This document shows, piece by piece, positions 6,669 through 9,597 of a stretch of DNA of 9,597 nucleotides. Each line of letters starts with the position of its first letter. Within the stretch, counting starts at the first letter, position 1. Under the pieces are notes generated by a model. It searched no databases. It saw only the letters and a list, made by a program, of their open reading frames with translations, and was not told where the DNA came from. The translations under genes were made by a program, and so were the position numbers. Source of the stretch: Saprospiraceae bacterium (lineage in GTDB: Bacteria; Bacteroidota; Bacteroidia; Chitinophagales; Saprospiraceae); contig JAGQWV010000403.1 in the NCBI GenBank assembly GCA_020437045.1, positions 1-9,597 on the forward strand, written 5' to 3'.

Positions 6669-8148
6669 AAAAGCACCAAAGAAGATTGGACTAATTGGGA
6701 TCTACCACGAATCAAATACGTTCCTTACTCAAAAAACATCGTGGAAACAATTTGAAGAAGGACACTTGTTTTTTGGCGATCGAATCCTGGATGAATATCG
6801 CGCTGCTTTTCACGAGATTGGAGGCATGATTGAAGGCCTTCAGGAAGAGTCAATCGAATTGGTACCTATACTATATGCTGAAGCTACACCTGGTGGTAAG
6901 ATTGATGCAAATGCAACCATGCTGTTGTTGGAGGCCTTATTTTCTAACCTGGCATCTGCCATGCCCCTTGACGGATTATTGGTTGCTCCACACGGTGCAG
7001 CTGTAAGTGATTTATTTGATGACTTTGATGGCTATTGGCTCAGTGAGGTTCGAAAAAGGGTCGGTGATATACCCATGATTGGCACCCTTGATCCTCACGC
7101 CAATGTCAGTCAATTGATGGTAGATGCTACGGATTGTCTGATTGCATATAAAACTAATCCGCATATAGACCAACGACAAGTGGGAAGTGCTGCTGCCAGA
7201 ATTATGATGGATACTCTGGCTGGTCGCATTTCACCGGTGCAATATCTATTGCAATCCAATGTGGCGATCAGTATTGAACAACAATATACTGCGCAACCAC
7301 CTTGCCTCCCCCTGTATGAAATGGCGTCTGAACTTGCCAAACAAGAAGGCGTTTTATCGAGCAGTATTTTACTCGGATTTCCCTATGCGGATGTTGTCGA
7401 TATGGGTAGTGCATTTTTAGTCAGTACCGACCGGGATTTATCCTTGGCGGAGGAAATTGCCACAACCTTAAATCAATATATACAAAAACACTATCGGGAG
7501 TATTTAGGGCAGAAAATCTCTGTTGACGAGGCAATCAGTCAGTTGCCAAACTTGGCAAAGCCCGTACTTTTTCTGGATATGGGAGATAATGTGGGTGGAG
7601 GTTCGCCGGGAGATAGTACTTTTATTTTGCATGCCTTAGAAAATCAAGGATCGGGTAAAGCCTTCATCTGTATCCAGGATCCGGAGGCGGTCCAGATCTT
7701 GTGTGATCTTGAGCCCGGAACAATGATGACTATCCGGATCGGCGGTAAATCAGACGACCTGCATGGAAAACCCCTTCAAACGATAGTTACGCTGGATAAA
7801 ATAGTTAACGGTCAATTTTCGGAAAGCCAGCCCCGTCACGGTGGTCAGGTTCATTTTAACATGGGTCCAACAGCCATAGTAACGACGGCTGCGGGAAATA
7901 CCATTATGTTGACTTCCTTGCGAACAGTGCCCTTTAGTTTGCAGCAATTATTGCACTTCGGTCTGGATCCCGCATCTTTCGAAGTGATCGTGGCCAAGGG
8001 TGTACAAGCCCCAATCGCTGCCTATGGACCCGTTTGCCCTTCGATTGTCCGGATTAATACAGAAGGAGTTACGACAGCGGACATGCGTAAATTGAACTTT
8101 ATGAAGCGCAGAAAACCTCTGTTTCCATTCGAAAATCCCATGGCATGA
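6658..8148 (+). CDS. M81-family metallohydrolase (microcystinase C / MlrC-like)
   Basis: M81 enzymes are zinc-dependent; the best-known member, MlrC, degrades linearised microcystin and its peptide fragments. Most members are uncharacterised. From ATG 6658 the protein has 496 residues, full family length. The N-terminal domain has IYHESNTF with Glu18, APHGAA with His112, LDPHAN with Asp145 and His147, and TNPHID with His169. The spacing Asp-x-His and 24 residues to the next His match, from memory, the metal site of MlrC. The C-terminal MlrC domain shows DMGDNVGGGSPGDS at 307-320. An in-frame TTG at 6637 exists, but ATG 6658, overlapping the RidA gene by 11 bases, is preferred: a GGTGG lies 4 bases upstream, and the TTG would add only seven poorly conserved residues. 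There is no signal peptide, so it is cytoplasmic. It probably cleaves an amide or a related bond in the pathway substrate. Confidence 0.9.
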   Translation: MQVEKAPKKIGLIGIYHESNTFLTQKTSWKQFEEGHLFFGDRILDEYRAAFHEIGGMIEGLQEESIELVPILYAEATPGGKIDANATMLLLEALFSNLASAMPLDGLLVAPHGAAVSDLFDDFDGYWLSEVRKRVGDIPMIGTLDPHANVSQLMVDATDCLIAYKTNPHIDQRQVGSAAARIMMDTLAGRISPVQYLLQSNVAISIEQQYTAQPPCLPLYEMASELAKQEGVLSSSILLGFPYADVVDMGSAFLVSTDRDLSLAEEIATTLNQYIQKHYREYLGQKISVDEAISQLPNLAKPVLFLDMGDNVGGGSPGDSTFILHALENQGSGKAFICIQDPEAVQILCDLEPGTMMTIRIGGKSDDLHGKPLQTIVTLDKIVNGQFSESQPRHGGQVHFNMGPTAIVTTAAGNTIMLTSLRTVPFSLQQLLHFGLDPASFEVIVAKGVQAPIAAYGPVCPSIVRINTEGVTTADMRKLNFMKRRKPLFPFENPMA

Positions 8149-9002
8149 ATGCAAATGACCTCTATACACTGCCGGACTCGCAAGAGGTAGAGGTACAAGT
8201 GATCAGGGATCATACATTTTATACAGAAGGACCGCTTATTGATGCAAACAACCACTTGTTGTATACGGACCTCCTCGGAGGCAGTATTTGGCGATGGGAT
8301 GGAATAACCCATACACTATATGCAAAAGGAACATCACCCAACGGTCAGGCTCTATTACCAACAGGAAATAATGTGGTGTGTGAGAGCCAGGTGGGATCAG
8401 TGATTGAATATGATCCAAAAGGTAAGCAAGTCAGACTCTGGGCGAAAGGACATATGCAGAATTTCGAGGTACGGGCGCCCAATGACGTTATAGTTGATCC
8501 CGAACATGGAATTTATTTTACAGACTCTGTCCGCTATGTAGGTGCCGTTTATTATGTTGGATTTGACGGGAGATCTTCGGTTGTTGCTGACGGTATCGAT
8601 TATGCCAATGGTATCGTGCAGTCAAAAGATAAATCAAAATTATTTGTTGCCGAAAGTTATAAGAATAGAATTTTAGAGATCACCTTGGAGCGTCCTGGAT
8701 TGGCGGTAGATAAACCAGTTATTTTTTGTGATCTGCCAAAGAATTCAAATGGAGAGGAGAGCGGTAATTTGCCGGATGGATTGGCACTGGATAAACAGAA
8801 CCGTATATGGGTAGCACATTACGGCATGGAAGCAATTCAGGTGATTTCGAAGGAGGGCCAGCATTTGAGGACTTATGCTACCAAAATACCACTGACCAGT
8901 AATTTGTGCTTTTGGGGAAAAGACCTGGTTGTTACCGGTGGCTTGGGTGAACCCGGTCCCGGTAGGATTTCCTTGCTTCGTTTTTATCCGGAAGTCAGTT
9001 GA
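8145..9002 (+). CDS. SMP-30/gluconolactonase/LRE-family lactonase
   Basis: This six-bladed propeller family hydrolyses sugar lactones to aldonic acids with a divalent metal. The 285-residue protein has all expected ligands: Glu28 in YTEGP, Asn113 in APND, Asn155 in YANG and Asp211 in LPDG, corresponding to the metal and substrate residues of SMP-30. The family landmarks DVIVDPEHGIYFTD and RIWVAHYG are also visible. No signal peptide is seen, so it is cytoplasmic. ATG 8145 overlaps the M81 stop as ATGA. It is the last gene before a 65-base gap. With SDR dehydrogenases at both sides of the cluster, the simplest reading is oxidation of a cyclic sugar or hydroxy acid to a lactone followed by opening here. 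A sugar-acid dehydratase, the usual next step, is absent from the window. Confidence 0.9.
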   Translation: MNANDLYTLPDSQEVEVQVIRDHTFYTEGPLIDANNHLLYTDLLGGSIWRWDGITHTLYAKGTSPNGQALLPTGNNVVCESQVGSVIEYDPKGKQVRLWAKGHMQNFEVRAPNDVIVDPEHGIYFTDSVRYVGAVYYVGFDGRSSVVADGIDYANGIVQSKDKSKLFVAESYKNRILEITLERPGLAVDKPVIFCDLPKNSNGEESGNLPDGLALDKQNRIWVAHYGMEAIQVISKEGQHLRTYATKIPLTSNLCFWGKDLVVTGGLGEPGPGRISLLRFYPEVS

Positions 9003-9012
9003 TAAAAAGGCA

Positions 9013-9021
9013 TAAGTCTTA
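9013..9021 (+). promoter_or_regulatory. Short palindrome TAAGTCTTA in the 9003-9067 gap
   Basis: Arms TAAG and CTTA pair around a central T. The core AGTCT is shared with the longer palindrome centred 29 bases downstream. It is too short for a terminator; it could be a weak half of a paired operator, or chance. Confidence 0.25.
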
Positions 9022-9036
9022 CGTCGGAAAGGATTT

Positions 9037-9055
9037 AATAATTAGTCTAATTATT
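9037..9055 (+). promoter_or_regulatory. 19-base perfect palindrome, candidate operator
   Basis: AATAATTAG and CTAATTATT are exact reverse complements around a single T. It lies 12 bases before the start of the second SDR gene and 34 bases after the lactonase stop, in the only real gap of the window. A one-base centre rules out a normal RNA hairpin loop, and the stem is nearly all A-T, so a binding site for a dimeric regulator is more likely than a terminator. No regulator gene is in the window to pair it with. Confidence 0.45.
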
Positions 9056-9057
9056 TA

Positions 9058-9069
9058 ATTTAATTAAAT
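9058..9069 (+). promoter_or_regulatory. 12-base AT-only palindrome overlapping the SDR start codon
   Basis: ATTTAATTAAAT is self-complementary and runs into the ATG at 9068. In DNA this AT-rich a palindrome of this size can arise by chance. Binding here would affect initiation or translation of the second SDR gene. Confidence 0.25.
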
Positions 9070-9597
9070 GCATATAAACGATCTATTTGATTTAAGTAAC
9101 CAGGTGGCTATCATTACCGGAGGAGCGGGTATGTTCGGTAAATCCTTGGCTACGGCTTTGGCAGAAGCTGGTGCGGTTGCGATTATTGCCTCCCGAAATT
9201 TAGAACAGTGCCGACATTTTGCAGATGAATTAATTAGTCAGGGTTTGAAAGCGGATGCTTTTCAATTAGATCAAGGTGAAAAAGAATCGATCGATATACT
9301 TATTGACGCTGTCTTACAAAAATATGGACATATTGATATTCTGGTCAATAATTCAGTGACCCGTAAAGGAATGGCTGATCTCGATGATTTGACCCAGGAA
9401 GGTTGGGAAAATGCTCAAAGGGTGAATTCAACTGGTTTGATGCTTATCACCCAAGCAGTGGTGCGGGAAATGAAAAAGAAAAAGCGTGGGAATATCATTA
9501 ATATCGGATCTATTCAAGGTGTGCGTGGACCCCGCTTTCCGGTGTATAATGGTACTGAAATGAGCAGCCCTTTAAATTATACATATGATAAGTGGGG
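9068..9597 (+). CDS. Second SDR-family oxidoreductase, 3' end cut by the window
   Basis: The open frame from ATG 9068 runs to the window edge without a stop (176 full codons seen). It shows the SDR nucleotide loop TGGAGMFG (17-24, the TGGAGxxG variant), SR after strand 2 (42-43, suggesting NADP), ILVNNSV (91-97), catalytic Asn120, Ser148 in NIGSIQG, and Tyr171/Lys175 (Y-x-x-x-K). The Ser-Tyr distance is 23 residues, against about 13 in typical SDRs; the insert GPRFPVYNGTEMSSP marks a distinct subgroup. About 80 to 90 more residues should follow. It differs clearly from the SDR at 2819, which keeps the short spacing and has lost the Asn. It is separated from the operon by 65 AT-rich bases, so it may have its own promoter or be read through. 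The substrate is unknown, probably a sugar acid or polyol intermediate. Confidence 0.9.
   Translation, partial: MHINDLFDLSNQVAIITGGAGMFGKSLATALAEAGAVAIIASRNLEQCRHFADELISQGLKADAFQLDQGEKESIDILIDAVLQKYGHIDILVNNSVTRKGMADLDDLTQEGWENAQRVNSTGLMLITQAVVREMKKKKRGNIINIGSIQGVRGPRFPVYNGTEMSSPLNYTYDKW

Larger units (their letters stand above)
3..9002 (+). other. Ten-gene overlapping catabolic operon
   Basis: All ten genes are on the + strand. The first junction has a 3-base gap; the next eight all overlap: 8, 8, 4, 14, 4, 4, 11 and 4 bases. No internal terminator or promoter-sized gap exists before 9003. This supports one transcript with translational coupling. The 5' end of the operon is outside the window. 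Confidence 0.85.

Noticed and set aside
6658..8148. Microcystin degradation (mlr) locus
   Set aside because: Only an MlrC-like protein is present; no MlrA, MlrB or MlrD counterpart, and the neighbours belong to small-molecule catabolism.
9037..9055. Rho-independent terminator for the operon
   Set aside because: The palindrome has a one-base centre, almost no G-C pairs, and no following T-run of useful length.

Overview
The window reads as one long, tightly packed catabolic operon on the + strand, probably from a free-living, likely aquatic, member of the Bacteroidota. That assignment is inference. It rests on a lipoprotein with a Bacteroidota-style tail after the cysteine, start codons that mostly lack a Shine-Dalgarno sequence, very AT-rich spacer DNA, and the gene mix. 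No rRNA, tRNA, CRISPR array, insertion sequence or phage gene is visible, and the minus strand carries nothing convincing.

Layout. Positions 3-1883 hold two hydrolases of the carbohydrate-active type: an SGNH/GDSL esterase whose 5' end may lie outside the window, and an Asp-box (BNR) sialidase-like lipoprotein. Positions 1876-9002 hold eight enzyme genes that each overlap the previous gene by 4 to 14 bases: an M14-type amide deacylase (AstE/AspA/DoeB superfamily), a short-chain dehydrogenase (SDR), a threonine-synthase-like PLP enzyme, a DapA/N-acetylneuraminate-lyase-type aldolase, an RraA/HMG-aldolase-type protein, a RidA enamine/imine deaminase, an M81 (MlrC-like) metalloenzyme, and an SMP-30/gluconolactonase-type lactonase. 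A 65-base AT-rich gap with three palindromes follows, then the 5' part of a second SDR (9068 to the window end), which is cut by the window edge.

How the genes may work together (inference). The first two products probably act outside the cytoplasm to release and trim a substrate. The intracellular set fits stepwise dismantling of a compound that has an amide-linked nitrogen and hydroxylated carbons. The M14 and M81 enzymes could break amide bonds. The SDRs and lactonase could oxidise a hydroxyl and open the lactone. The PLP enzyme could eliminate or deaminate, with RidA clearing the reactive enamine. The DapA-type and RraA-type aldolases could cleave the resulting 2-oxo acids to pyruvate or a related fragment. 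Candidate substrates are a sialic-acid-like (nonulosonic) acid, an N-acylated hydroxy amino acid, or an aminated uronic acid. The sequence does not decide between them. I do not know a characterised pathway with this exact combination, and I consider it the main candidate for a new system here. No transporter, regulator, sugar kinase or sugar-acid dehydratase is inside the window.
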